Positions 45,944 through 54,515 of a stretch of DNA of 64,000 nt are shown here, piece after piece. The stretch's first letter is position 1, and every line of letters begins with the position of its first letter. Both the position numbers and the translations under genes were made by a program. Source of the stretch: Pseudomonadota bacterium (GTDB taxonomy: Bacteria > Pseudomonadota > Alphaproteobacteria > Rhizobiales > Devosiaceae); the NCBI GenBank assembly GCA_023387585.1, contig JAEWHZ010000091.1, positions 12,978-76,977 on the forward strand. Reading direction: 5' to 3'. Below the pieces are notes generated by a model. That model did not search any database. It worked only from the letters and a program-made list of their open reading frames with translations, and was not told where the DNA came from.

Positions 45944-46186
45944 GTGTTTTATGTCTACCTTATCGGAAGTCTCTCGTCGAACGAACAGCGTTATGTTGGA
46001 TTGACGACCGATCTCAAACGGCGTCTTCAGGAACACAACGATGGCAAATCTTGCCACACTTCCAAATTCAAACCTTGGCGTCTGGTAACCTATCTCGCGT
46101 TTTCTGATCGGGCCAAGGCGGAATCTTTCGAGAGATATCTCAGATCCGGATCAGGTCACGCCTTCGCCAGCAAACGGCTATGGTAG
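45944..46186 (+). CDS. GIY-YIG nuclease-like small protein
   Basis: The 80-residue single-domain protein opens VFYVYLIGS (GIY position), then RYVGLTTDLKRRLQEHN (YIG and catalytic Arg positions), with K...PWRLVTYLAFSDRAKAESFERYL containing the catalytic Glu. A GTG start at 45944 sits six bases after AGGAGGG. Proteins of this UPF0213/YhbQ-like type are small and their role is not settled. It marks the right edge of the island. Confidence 0.75.
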   Translation: MFYVYLIGSLSSNEQRYVGLTTDLKRRLQEHNDGKSCHTSKFKPWRLVTYLAFSDRAKAESFERYLRSGSGHAFASKRLW

Positions 46187-46282
46187 GGCTATAGCGTAGC
46201 GTAGGTGTAGTTCTCGCCTTCTTCGCCTTCGCCTCGCCACTTCGGTATAAAACCGGGAACGCCGCTTCCAGCTTAGCCCGGC

Positions 46283-47233
46283 TCAGGACTTGGGCTTGCG
46301 CGGCGCGGATTTTGGACGGGACTGCGAGCGGCGCTGGGGTGTCGCGCGGTTGCGGGGGCGGGCGGGCTCGGCGGGCGGCGTGACTCCCGCGCCGGCGGGC
46401 GCAGGCCCGAGGCCCGGACGCGAGGTGGCCGCGAGCGCGCGGGTTATGTCGACGGATCCCCTTATGCCGGTGAAAGGCGCAATGCCCGCGGCACGCGCCG
46501 GCTTGCCCCGGCGCGACCGCCTGCGCTGCCTGGCGAAGATGTTGGCCGCCTCGACCAGCACCGAGAAGGCCATGGCCGAATAGATGTAGCCTTTGGGCAG
46601 GTGGAAGCCGAAGCCCTCGGCCACCAGGGTGACACCGATGAGCAGCAGGAAGGCCAGCGCCAGCATCTTGGTGGTCGGATGCTCGGATACGAACCGCGCC
46701 ACGGGGCCGGAAGCGACGATCATCACCCCGACGGCGGCCATGACGGCGGCGATCATCACCCCGACCTGATCGGCCGGCACCATGCCGACGGCGGTGATGA
46801 TCGAGTCGATGGAAAAGACCATGTCGATGATGACGATCTGCACGATCACCGCCTGCACGGTGGACGCTACGACCGAGCCCCCATTGTCCTCGTGAGGGCC
46901 CTCGATGGCGGCGTGCATCTCGTGTGTCGCCTTGTAGACGAGAAAGCCCCCGCCGCCGATCAGGATGATGTCCTTCCAGGAGAAGTCCAGCCCGAAGACG
47001 CTGAGCACGGGATCCTGCAACTGCACGATCAGCGTGATCAGGAACAGCATCACGATACGGAATATCGCCGCGAGCGCGATGCCGAGCTTGCGGGCGAACT
47101 CGGCCTGCTCGCGCGGCAGGCGCGAAACCAGCACCGAGATGAACACGATATTATCGACCCCGAGCACGATCTCCATCGCGGTCAGGGTGAGGAAGGCCGC
47201 CCAGATGGCGGGATCGGTAAGGATGTCAAGCAT
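46283..47233 (-). CDS. TerC-family membrane protein with long basic tail
   Basis: The 316-residue TerC/YkoY-like protein has seven or so helices: AFLTLTAMEIVLGVDNIVFISVLVSRLP (with the conserved E..LG.DN motif), VIVQIVIIDMVFSIDSIITAVGMV (the second D-S/D motif), and others. TerC proteins are implicated in manganese export or tellurite resistance. The C-terminal 85 residues form a Pro/Arg/Ala-rich hydrophilic tail not seen in short relatives. ATG at 47233 follows GGAG; the frame opens with GTG at 47245. Confidence 0.85.
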   Translation of the reverse strand: MLDILTDPAIWAAFLTLTAMEIVLGVDNIVFISVLVSRLPREQAEFARKLGIALAAIFRIVMLFLITLIVQLQDPVLSVFGLDFSWKDIILIGGGGFLVYKATHEMHAAIEGPHEDNGGSVVASTVQAVIVQIVIIDMVFSIDSIITAVGMVPADQVGVMIAAVMAAVGVMIVASGPVARFVSEHPTTKMLALAFLLLIGVTLVAEGFGFHLPKGYIYSAMAFSVLVEAANIFARQRRRSRRGKPARAAGIAPFTGIRGSVDITRALAATSRPGLGPAPAGAGVTPPAEPARPRNRATPQRRSQSRPKSAPRKPKS

Positions 47234-47297
47234 CGCGAGCTCCACGGATCGCCGGGGCCCCGCATGACGGGAAACGAGACTCGCGACGGTGCTGCCT

Positions 47298-47328
47298 CAT
47301 CAATGCACTTGGCCTGTTCTGGTTCAAG
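47298..47328. repeat. First copy of a 31-base direct repeat
   Basis: The segment beginning CATCAATGCACTTGGCCTGT and ending CTGGTTCAAG recurs at 48479-48508 with one substitution and one missing base, in the same orientation. The two copies flank the outer-membrane-protein gene. No known element recognised. Confidence 0.6.
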
Positions 47329-47349
47329 ATGTCCTCGCCGGCATCGGAC

Positions 47350-47377
47350 AAAAGAAAAGAGGCCCCGAAGGGCCTCT
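47350..47377 (-). terminator. Rho-independent terminator of the outer-membrane protein gene
   Basis: The stem AGAGGCCC/GGGCCTCT with a TTCG loop on the minus strand is followed by a T-rich run (TTTCTTTT). It lies 34 bases after the stop of the beta-barrel gene. Confidence 0.85.
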
Positions 47378-47410
47378 GGCAAGCACGCGTTGATGACCGG
47401 CTCGGGGCGT

Positions 47411-48109
47411 CTAGAACCGGTAGTTGACGCCCAAGGTCACAGTCGAATTGGCAGGCGAGGAAGATGTCTCCCACAACTGGCCGCTATTGAAGTTCGGCCC
47501 GGAAAGCCGGCTGTACAGATATTGGCCCCGAACGCTGAGCTGATCGGTCAACGCGACTTCGAGACCGCCACCGGCGGCAAAGCCGGTGAACCAGCCACTG
47601 TCGTCGGCACCGCCTGCCGTAGCGGTGGTGTTGGTGTGCGCACCCACGACGCCGGCCGTCAGGTAAGGCATAAATCGATCGAAGGCCAGGCCGGCCTTGC
47701 CGAGCAGCGCCCAGTTGACGTCGGAGCTAGCCGTGACCGTGTCGCCGGGCGCCGGCCCGAGGCCGATCAGCGGGTCATCAATCGTGGCAGAGACGCCGCC
47801 GATGCCGATGCTGCCCTCGATACCGAGCACCAGGAGGTCCAGTTGGTGATTGTAACCGGCGTGGATCTCACCCACGAAACCCGACGGGTTCATATCGACC
47901 GGAACTGCCGTCAGCGGGGCGGTGGTGAACTCCGTGTTGGACTGGCTCCAATTGTAGCCGATGCCGGCACCGACATAAAAGCCGGTCCAGTCGTGGACGC
48001 TGGCGCTCGAATAGAGCGCGGGACTATCCACGAACACCAGATGATCCGCCGCTACGGCAGGAGCAGTGCACACCGCTGCAACAGCGGCGACTGCAAGCAT
48101 TCTCTTCAT
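47411..48109 (-). CDS. Outer-membrane beta-barrel protein (Omp25/RopB-like)
   Basis: The 232-residue protein has a signal peptide (MLAVAAVAAVCTAPAVAAD, cleavage after AVA) and a small OmpA-like beta-barrel: WTGFYVGAGIGYNWSQS, GEIHAGYNHQLDLLVLGIEGS, KAGLAFDRFMPYLTAGVVG, ending TLGVNYRF with the terminal phenylalanine needed by the BAM machinery. Members are abundant surface proteins in Rhizobiales. ATG at 48109 has GGAG eight bases upstream; the longer frame from 48283 lies in the promoter region. Confidence 0.9.
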   Translation of the reverse strand: MKRMLAVAAVAAVCTAPAVAADHLVFVDSPALYSSASVHDWTGFYVGAGIGYNWSQSNTEFTTAPLTAVPVDMNPSGFVGEIHAGYNHQLDLLVLGIEGSIGIGGVSATIDDPLIGLGPAPGDTVTASSDVNWALLGKAGLAFDRFMPYLTAGVVGAHTNTTATAGGADDSGWFTGFAAGGGLEVALTDQLSVRGQYLYSRLSGPNFNSGQLWETSSSPANSTVTLGVNYRF

Positions 48110-48217
48110 GGTTTGGAGACTCCTTCGTATAAACCGTTGGGAGTCATAGACATCGTGGCCACATTCTCCCCCGGATGTCGTCAGGGAGCGTTGTAAAACC
48201 ACACGAGGAGAATTTGC

Positions 48218-48379
48218 GTGACCTTCGACAGTGCAGCCAGGCCGCACCCTCTTAACCGTCGACGCCTCGTCAACCAAAATCAAGGAGCTGGATGGAACGC
48301 CAATATACTACAGGCACTCAATATCGTGCGGAGTTACGTACTCCCCAGCCCAAAACGGACCAGTTTCCATATGGCATGA
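48218..48379 (+). CDS. Possible 53-residue small protein
   Basis: A GTG codon follows GAGGAG by eight bases and opens 53 codons (MTFDSAARPHPLNRRRL ... TSFHMA). The sequence is Arg- and Asn-rich without a membrane segment. There is no family evidence; the ribosome site is the only support. Confidence 0.25.
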   Translation: MTFDSAARPHPLNRRRLVNQNQGAGWNANILQALNIVRSYVLPSPKRTSFHMA

Positions 48380-48478
48380 TCCCGCCGTAGGGACAACAAG
48401 TTTTTGCCATCTTCGGGTCATGTGGTCGCCCCCGGGTACCGGAAAACCGGCAGTTTCCGGCTTGCGACGCGGCTGCGG

Positions 48479-48508
48479 CATCAATGCATTGACCTGTTCT
48501 GGTTCAAG
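48479..48508. repeat. Second copy of the direct repeat
   Basis: CATCAATGCATTGACCTGTT followed by CTGGTTCAAG matches the copy at 47298 in all but two places. It ends about 60 bases before the start of the ubiH-type gene, so it could be in its leader. Confidence 0.6.
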
Positions 48509-48569
48509 CCCGGTCCCGATGCTATCAGGGGGCGACGAAATGCATGCGCATCCACGCGGGGATCAGCCC

Positions 48570-49730
48570 ATGAGCGAGAACGCGGAGATTCTGGTCGTTG
48601 GCGGCGGGCTGGTCGGGCAGATCGCCGCAGTCAGCCTGGCCAGGATTGGACATGATGTGGTTCATCTGGCGCCGGATGCGCCGGAGGACCGGCGGACCTC
48701 GGCGCTGATGCAACCGGCGGTCGCCTTTCTCAAGCAGCACGGCCTGCTGGACGATCCGGCTGCGATCGGGCACCGGCTGGCGCGCATCCGCATCATCGAT
48801 GCCACCGACCGCCTGCTGCGGGCGCCCGAAACCCTGTTCGACGCCAGCGAAGGCGGGGATGACGCGTTCGGCTGGAACATTCCCAACGCGGCTCTGCTGT
48901 CGCATCTGAAGGCCATCGCCGCCGGGACTGCGCGCTTGCGCCTGCATGCCGACGCCCTTGCCGGCCTGCATGTTTCCGAGGCTGGCGTCGAAGCGGTGAC
49001 GGTGTCAGGGCGCCGCTTTGTCGCCGCACTGGTGGTCGGGGCGGATGGCAAGCGCTCGCCGGTGCGCAGCGCGGGCGGGTTCCGTTCGCGCGAGACGGTC
49101 TACAAGCAATCGGCGCTGGTGTGCGATCTCGAGCTCGAGCGCGGCCTGGGCGAGACATCTGTCGAGTTCCACTACCACAACGGCCCGTTCACCCTGGTGC
49201 CGGCCGGCGGCATGCGGGCTAATCTGGTCTATATCGATCTGCCCGAACCACTAGCCGAAATCCGCGCGTTGCCCCCTGAAATGCAGGCGGAACGCTTTGC
49301 CTCGCGTGCCCACAATCTGTTCGGGCGCATGAAGGTCTTGACGCCGACCGCGGTGTTTCCGCTTTCGTCCCTCGCGGTGCCCGAAGCCGGAAAGGACAGC
49401 ATGGTGCTGGTCGGCGAAGCGGCACATGCCTTTCCGCCGATCGGGGCGCAGGGGCTCAATCTCGGCCTGCGCGACGTGGCCGATCTCGTCGATTTCGTCG
49501 CCGAGGCGGATACGACGCAAGCTGCCTGGGGCCGCAAATTGTCCGAGCGTTTCGCCGCGCATCGTTTCGGCGATTTGACGCGGACCGGCCTCGTAGTCGA
49601 CGGCTTGTTCCGTTCCCTGCTCAGCGAACAATTGCCGGCGCAGATGGCCCGCAGCGCCGGGTTGTGGGCGCTGCGCAGCCTTCCGGGGCTGCGCAAGCAG
49701 GCGTTCTCCATCGGCATGGGCAGGCGCTGA
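48570..49730 (+). CDS. UbiH/UbiF-type FAD-dependent monooxygenase
   Basis: The 386-residue flavoprotein has the N-terminal dinucleotide motif ILVVGGGLVGQIAAVSLAR, an internal GADGKRSPVRS (DG motif), and the C-terminal FAD/pyrophosphate motif GEAAHAFPPIGAQGLNLGLRDVADL, which is the UbiH/COQ6 signature. It is probably a ubiquinone ring hydroxylase (UbiH, UbiF or UbiL); which position it acts on cannot be fixed. ATG at 48570 fits the family start (MSENAEILVVGGG). Confidence 0.87.
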   Translation: MSENAEILVVGGGLVGQIAAVSLARIGHDVVHLAPDAPEDRRTSALMQPAVAFLKQHGLLDDPAAIGHRLARIRIIDATDRLLRAPETLFDASEGGDDAFGWNIPNAALLSHLKAIAAGTARLRLHADALAGLHVSEAGVEAVTVSGRRFVAALVVGADGKRSPVRSAGGFRSRETVYKQSALVCDLELERGLGETSVEFHYHNGPFTLVPAGGMRANLVYIDLPEPLAEIRALPPEMQAERFASRAHNLFGRMKVLTPTAVFPLSSLAVPEAGKDSMVLVGEAAHAFPPIGAQGLNLGLRDVADLVDFVAEADTTQAAWGRKLSERFAAHRFGDLTRTGLVVDGLFRSLLSEQLPAQMARSAGLWALRSLPGLRKQAFSIGMGRR

Positions 49731-49736
49731 AACCAG

Positions 49737-49758
49737 AACGGGCGCCGAAGCGCCCGTT
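49737..49758. terminator. Strong hairpin between convergent genes
   Basis: AACGGGCGC-CGAA-GCGCCCGTT is a perfect nine-base stem with a stable tetraloop, between the ends of the monooxygenase and ialB genes. T-runs are poor on both sides, so termination efficiency is uncertain. Confidence 0.6.
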
Positions 49759-49781
49759 CCAAAAACCCATTTCCCGCAGCC

Positions 49782-50495
49782 TTACTGGCCTTCGGTGGCC
49801 GGCGCTTCGGCGTCCGGCTGCTCCTGGCCGAGTTCGCGGCGCAGCTCTTCGGCGCGGTCCTGCAGAACCTGCTCCAGCGCCGAGGCGCCGGTGGTCTCCT
49901 GGCGAAACTGGTCGAAGCTGAGCGAAGCGGGGCCATCATAGGTGGCGGTGAAGCCGGCCAGGTTGATCTCGATGGTCAGGTCCTGGTTCTGACGGTTCTT
50001 GGCGGTCAGACGCAGCGTGTTGCCGCGCTTGAGCGAGTTGATATAGGCTTCGTTGACGACGAGCTGGGTGGCGCAGGACACCGGATCGCACAGCATATAG
50101 GGCACGCGGATCGGCTGGGCGCCGTCGATCTGCCAGGTCAGGCCGAAGGGCAGCAGCACGCCGAGCGGCACGGCGGCGACGGCCAGCAGGCGGCTTTCCT
50201 GGCCCGGATCGTCACGCAGCAGGAACGAGCCGAGGAACTGCCCGTTGGCGAGCACGACCTGGCGCATGATGCAGGCTTCCTGATCATCGGGAAGCGGGTC
50301 GCAGACCTTTAGCCAGTTCTGGCTGGCGGCGCCGGCGGCGCCGGGCGAGGCCCCGGCCGCTTCCGGTGCAGGGGCTTCCGGCGCGGAAGGCTCCTCTTGC
50401 GCGTCAGCGGGCTGCTCCTGGGCGCTGGCCGCGAAAGGCGTAAGCGACAGCGCAAGCGCCGCAAGACCGGCGATGAGAGGTTTCCTGACGGTCAT
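49782..50495 (-). CDS. Invasion-associated locus B (IalB) family protein
   Basis: The 237-residue secreted protein has a signal peptide (AALALSLTPFAASAQE), an acidic Pro/Ala linker, then the IalB domain: WLKVCDPLPDDQEACIMRQVV, LLPFGLTWQIDGAQPIRVPYMLCDPVSCATQLVVN, with four cysteines likely to form two disulfides. A C-terminal helix is added (ALEQVLQDRAEELRRELGQEQ). IalB was named in Bartonella but is widespread in free-living Rhizobiales, where it is a periplasmic protein of unclear role. Confidence 0.88.
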   Translation of the reverse strand: MTVRKPLIAGLAALALSLTPFAASAQEQPADAQEEPSAPEAPAPEAAGASPGAAGAASQNWLKVCDPLPDDQEACIMRQVVLANGQFLGSFLLRDDPGQESRLLAVAAVPLGVLLPFGLTWQIDGAQPIRVPYMLCDPVSCATQLVVNEAYINSLKRGNTLRLTAKNRQNQDLTIEINLAGFTATYDGPASLSFDQFRQETTGASALEQVLQDRAEELRRELGQEQPDAEAPATEGQ

Positions 50496-50632
50496 GGATT
50501 TCCCTTAGACTGGCTTGGCGCGCCTCCATTCAGAGACTCGCCGTCCGTTTCGTTGCGATGTTCAAGTGCTCAATTCGGGCAATAACATGACCGCCAAGCC
50601 GCGCAAATCCTTTGTTTGTACTGGCGTTGCGC

Positions 50633-53600
50633 TCACGCCGCAGCCAGCTTTGCAAGCCGAGACAATATTCCGGCAGTGCCCTTGAGCCGGGCTTCGGCAT
50701 CGGGCCAGTTGCGCATGAAGACGAGCTTCTGATCGGGCTTGATGCGGACCTGGTTGCCCGGGTCCGAAACCAGCTGGACGAGGCCGGTGGGGTTGGGGAA
50801 CTCGCTGTTGCGCAGCGTCAGAACGGCCCCCTTGGGCCCGGCATCGACTTTTTCGACATTCGCCTGACGGCACAGAGCCTTGACGAGGATGACCTTGAGC
50901 AGGGATTCAACTTCGTCCGGCAAGGGGCCGAAGCGGTCGATCAATTCGGCGCCGGCGGCATCGATCTCGCTCGCATCCTTGAGGTCGCCGAGCTGGCGAT
51001 AGAGCTGCATGCGCAAGGTGAGGTCGGGCACGTAATGCTCGGGGATCATCACCGGCATGCCGAGCGAGATCGACGGGCTCCACTCGTTGTCGTCGACATA
51101 ATCCTCCTCGCCCGTCTTGAGGGCCGCCACCGCCTCCTCCAGCATCGCCTGGTAGAGCTCGTAGCCGACCTCGCGGATATGGCCGGACTGCTCCTCGCCG
51201 AGCAGGTTGCCGGCGCCGCGGATGTCGAGATCGTGACTGGCGAGCTGGAAGCCGGCGCCGAGGCTTTCGAGCGATTGCAGCACACCGAGGCGGCGCTCGG
51301 CCGTATCGGTCAGCTTGCGGTCGGGCGGCACGGTGAACAGGGCGTAGGCGCGCTGCTTGGAACGCCCGATGCGGCCGCGGATCTGGTAGAGCTGGGCGAG
51401 GCCGAAATTGTCGGCGCGGTGCACGATCAGCGTGTTGGCATTGGGGATGTCGAGCCCGGATTCGACGATGGTGGTGGCGACCAGCACGTCGAACCGGCCA
51501 TCGTAGAAGGCGTTCATGATGTCGTCGAGCTCGCCGGCCGCCATCTGGCCGTTGGCGACGACGAACGAAACCTCGGGCACCTGGGTGCGCAGAAACTCGG
51601 CGATGTCCGGCTGATCCTTGATGCGCGGAACGACATAAAAGGCCTGCCCGCCCCGGTATTTCTCGCGCAGCAGCGCCTCGCGAACCATCAGCGGGTCGAA
51701 GGGCGAGATGAAGGTGCGGATGGCGAGCCGGTCGACCGGGGGCGTCGCCAGCAGCGACAGGTCGCGCACGCCTGTCAGCGCCAGTTGCAGCGTGCGCGGA
51801 ATGGGCGTCGCCGTCAGCGTCAGCACATGGACGTTGGACTTGAGCTCCTTGAGGCGTTCCTTGTGCCCCACGCCGAAATGCTGCTCCTCGTCGATGATCA
51901 ACAGGCCGAGGTCCTTGAAGGCGATGGATTTCGACAGCAGCGCATGGGTGCCGACGACGATATCGACCTGGCCGTCGGCCAGCCCCTGCTTCGTCGCCTT
52001 GAGCTCGTTGGACGGCACCAGCCGCGAAGCGTGGCGCACCCGGACCGGCAGGCCGGAAAAGCGTTCGGCGAAGGTCTTGAAATGCTGGCGCGCGAGCAGC
52101 GTCGTCGGCACCACAACCGCGACCTGGCGGCCTGCCATGGCTACGGCGAAGGCGGCGCGCAGCGCCACCTCGGTCTTGCCGAAGCCGACATCGCCGCAAA
52201 CCAGCCGGTCCATGACCCGGCCGGCGGTGAGGTCGTCGAACACGGCCTCGATGGCGGTGAGCTGGTCGTCGGTCTCCTCGAAGGGAAAGCGGGCGGCGAA
52301 CTCCTCATAGGCGCCGGGCTGCAGGTCGACGGCCTCGGCGCGGCTGAGCTGGCGCGCGGCGGCGATCTTGATCAACTGCTCCGCCATCTCGCGGATGCGC
52401 TTCTTCAGCCGGCTCTTCTTGGCTTGCCAGGCGACCCCGCCGAGCTTGTCGAGCTGGGTGCCGGTATCTTCCGAGCCGTAGCGCGACAGCAGCTCGATGT
52501 TCTCGACCGGCAGGTACAGCTTGGTGTCGCCGGCATATTCGATCTCGACGCATTCATGCGGCGCGCCGCCGGCCTCGATCACCTTGAGGCCGATGAAACG
52601 GCCGATGCCGTGGTCGACATGAACCACCAGATCGCCGGCGGCGAGGCTCGCCGCCTCGGTCAGCGCGTCGGAAGCCTTGCGCTTGCGCTGCGGCTTGAGG
52701 ATGCGTTCGCCGAGAATGTCCTGTTCGGACAGCACCAGCAGATCGTCGGTCTCGAAGCCGGTTTCGAGGCCGAGCACGACGATGGCGGTGGTCGCCGCGC
52801 TGGTGGTGACGGCGTCGTTCCAGTTCTCGGCCAGACGCGGATTGGTCAGGCCGTGATCCCTAAGCACCTGCGTCATGCGCTCGCGCGTGCCCTGGCTCCA
52901 GCAGGCGATGACGGCGCGGCGCCCTGCCCTGCGTTCGGCCAGCAGCCTCTGGACGACGGCTTCGAACAGGTTGGTTTCGGCCGAGCTGCGCTCGGCGGCG
53001 AAGCTCGGCGCGACACGGCCGTTCAGATCGTCCTCGGCCCGGATGTTGGGCGTCGTGAAGGGCGAAAGCTGGATCACCCCTGCGCCGGCCAGGGCATAGG
53101 GGTGGGCATCGACGAGATAGAGCGTGTCCGGCGGCACCGGCTTGTAGGGCACGCCGCTCGTCACCGCCGGCTGCTGGCGCGCCTGCTCGCGTGCCTCGTA
53201 GTAGTCGCGCACCTGCGTGACGCGATCAGCATAGGCTTCCACGGCCTGATCGTCGAAGACGAAGGGCGCATCGCCGGTATAATCGGACAGGCTTTCGAGG
53301 TGTTCGTAGAAGAAGGGCAGCCAGTGCTCGGCGCCGGAATAGCGGCTGCCGGCGCTGATGGCGCCATAGAGCGGATCGTCGGCGGTATTGCCGCCGAAGC
53401 TGCGGGTATAATTCTGGCGGAAGCGCCTTATCGTGTCCTCGTTGAGGACGAGTTCGCTCATCGGCACCAGCTCGATACGCTTCAGCGTGCCGGTGGTGCG
53501 CTGGCTGTCGGCATCGAAGGTTCGGATGGATTCGAGCTGGCGACCGAAGAAATCGAAGCGCAGCGGCGCATCGTAGGCGGCGGGATAGAGGTCGACCAAG

Positions 53601-54112
53601 CCGCCGCGTACGGCATATTCGCCGGATTCGCGCACGGTCGGCACGCGCAGATAGCCGTTGTCCGCCGCCCAGGCGACGAGGCGGTCGCTGTCCACCACCT
53701 GCCCGGCCGCCGCCGAAAAGCTCATGCCGCCCACGATGTCGCGCGGCACCAGCTTCTGGATCACGGCGTTGACGGCCGTCACCACCACGGCTCCGCGCGT
53801 ATCCGGGCGCAGCATGGTGGACAGCGCCTGCATGCGGGCCGAAATGGTCACGCCATTGGGCGAGACGCGGTCATAGGGCAGCGAATCCCAAGCCGGCAGC
53901 GGCAGCACCTCGTGCCCGGGCAGCATCTGGGCCAGAACATCCGCCAAACGCTGCATGCGCCGCCCGTCGCGGGCGACGAAAACGAGGCTGACCGGATCGT
54001 CGGGCGCGGATTTGAGACGATCGGCGACCAGGCGTGCGAGCACCATGGGCTGCATGCCGTCCGGCACGCTCGCCAGCGTGCGCACCGGCAGCGGGGCGGC
54101 AAGTTCGTTCAT
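50633..54112 (-). CDS. mfd: Transcription-repair coupling factor
   Basis: The 1159-residue Mfd displaces stalled RNA polymerase and recruits UvrA. Visible are the N-terminal UvrB-like region (DSLPYDRVSPNG), the CarD-like RNA polymerase interaction domain (VVHVDHGIGRFIGLKVIE, residues about 520-600), the RecG-type translocase with GDVGFGKTEVALRAAF and DEEQHFGVGHKERLK, and the C-terminal TRCF domain. ATG at 54112 overlaps the sdhE stop (ATGA). Confidence 0.95.
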   Translation of the reverse strand: MNELAAPLPVRTLASVPDGMQPMVLARLVADRLKSAPDDPVSLVFVARDGRRMQRLADVLAQMLPGHEVLPLPAWDSLPYDRVSPNGVTISARMQALSTMLRPDTRGAVVVTAVNAVIQKLVPRDIVGGMSFSAAAGQVVDSDRLVAWAADNGYLRVPTVRESGEYAVRGGLVDLYPAAYDAPLRFDFFGRQLESIRTFDADSQRTTGTLKRIELVPMSELVLNEDTIRRFRQNYTRSFGGNTADDPLYGAISAGSRYSGAEHWLPFFYEHLESLSDYTGDAPFVFDDQAVEAYADRVTQVRDYYEAREQARQQPAVTSGVPYKPVPPDTLYLVDAHPYALAGAGVIQLSPFTTPNIRAEDDLNGRVAPSFAAERSSAETNLFEAVVQRLLAERRAGRRAVIACWSQGTRERMTQVLRDHGLTNPRLAENWNDAVTTSAATTAIVVLGLETGFETDDLLVLSEQDILGERILKPQRKRKASDALTEAASLAAGDLVVHVDHGIGRFIGLKVIEAGGAPHECVEIEYAGDTKLYLPVENIELLSRYGSEDTGTQLDKLGGVAWQAKKSRLKKRIREMAEQLIKIAAARQLSRAEAVDLQPGAYEEFAARFPFEETDDQLTAIEAVFDDLTAGRVMDRLVCGDVGFGKTEVALRAAFAVAMAGRQVAVVVPTTLLARQHFKTFAERFSGLPVRVRHASRLVPSNELKATKQGLADGQVDIVVGTHALLSKSIAFKDLGLLIIDEEQHFGVGHKERLKELKSNVHVLTLTATPIPRTLQLALTGVRDLSLLATPPVDRLAIRTFISPFDPLMVREALLREKYRGGQAFYVVPRIKDQPDIAEFLRTQVPEVSFVVANGQMAAGELDDIMNAFYDGRFDVLVATTIVESGLDIPNANTLIVHRADNFGLAQLYQIRGRIGRSKQRAYALFTVPPDRKLTDTAERRLGVLQSLESLGAGFQLASHDLDIRGAGNLLGEEQSGHIREVGYELYQAMLEEAVAALKTGEEDYVDDNEWSPSISLGMPVMIPEHYVPDLTLRMQLYRQLGDLKDASEIDAAGAELIDRFGPLPDEVESLLKVILVKALCRQANVEKVDAGPKGAVLTLRNSEFPNPTGLVQLVSDPGNQVRIKPDQKLVFMRNWPDAEARLKGTAGILSRLAKLAAA

Positions 54113-54399
54113 GATCCGATCCGTTGCTCGTGGTCGGCGAGAATGTCGGCGATCAATTCGGCATCGACATGACCCGGGATCGGCCGGCGACCCATGAGCC
54201 ACTCGGACAGGTCGGTATCGGCCTCGCCGATCAGGGACTCGAACCGGTCAAGCATGTCGGCGTCCAGGCGCTCGAGATTGGCGTCGGCGAAGGAGCCGAG
54301 CAGGATGTCCATTTCCTTGGTCCCGCGGTGCCAAGCTCGGTAGCGCAGGCGCTTGCGGCGCAATGCCAGTTCGGCACCGGCTGTCGATTCGACGGCCAT
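54109..54399 (-). CDS. sdhE: FAD assembly factor SdhE
   Basis: This 96-residue SdhE/SDHAF2 protein helps attach FAD covalently to succinate dehydrogenase. The signature RGTKEMD (the RGxxE motif) follows RRKRLRYRAWH, and the FEsLIGEADTDLSEWLMGR region is typical. It is coupled to mfd; the sdhE-mfd pair opposite recG is a usual order in Rhizobiales. Confidence 0.92.
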   Translation of the reverse strand: MAVESTAGAELALRRKRLRYRAWHRGTKEMDILLGSFADANLERLDADMLDRFESLIGEADTDLSEWLMGRRPIPGHVDAELIADILADHEQRIGS

Positions 54400-54515
54400 G
54401 TGTAAAACCCTTTTTCGATAAGGCGCCCTGTTTACGCTCTCGATCCGGCCTTGTCAGCCTGCCGTTTCATCGCTTCGACACCAGTGGTTCGCCCCGGTAA
54501 AGTCGGCGCGAAAGG

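Larger units (their letters stand above)
18723..46200. mobile_element. Integrated mobilizable genomic island next to tRNA-Ser
   Basis: The left boundary is the 3' end of tRNA-Ser; the right boundary is approximate, in the gap before terC. Evidence for mobility is a serine recombinase at the tRNA edge, a short tyrosine recombinase, a relaxase, a MobC-like protein, a TraG/VirD4 coupling protein and an ardC anti-restriction gene. No VirB-type mating genes are seen, so transfer would need a helper. The cargo is mainly phage defence (Fic, type I restriction, DUF262-HNH-HEPN, DUF4011 helicase, Kiwa-like pair). I could not find a second copy of the tRNA 3' end near the right edge, so the att site is undefined. 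Confidence 0.8.
48110..48569. other. Divergent intergenic region with one small frame and a repeat
   Basis: The region separates the outer-membrane-protein and ubiH-type genes and should hold promoters for both. It includes a 53-codon frame with a good ribosome site (48218-48379), the second repeat copy at 48479 and nothing else recognisable. No riboswitch was identified. Confidence 0.5.

Noticed and set aside
45746..46057. A 103-codon minus-strand frame ending in an ATGA overlap with mobC
   Set aside because: Most of it is antisense to the GIY-YIG gene. Only a 35-codon 3' part (MAEQTGETLNSLFDVLADWN...) could be real; too little to support.
47234..47410. A yybP-ykoY manganese riboswitch before terC
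   Set aside because: No matching stem pattern was seen; the only strong stem there is the terminator of the opposite gene.
50612..54172. A 1186-codon open frame on the plus strand, opposite mfd
   Set aside because: It is the antisense shadow of mfd in very GC-rich DNA, has low-complexity Gly/Asp/His composition and no family motif. The same reasoning removes the long plus-strand frames opposite gatB and glmS.
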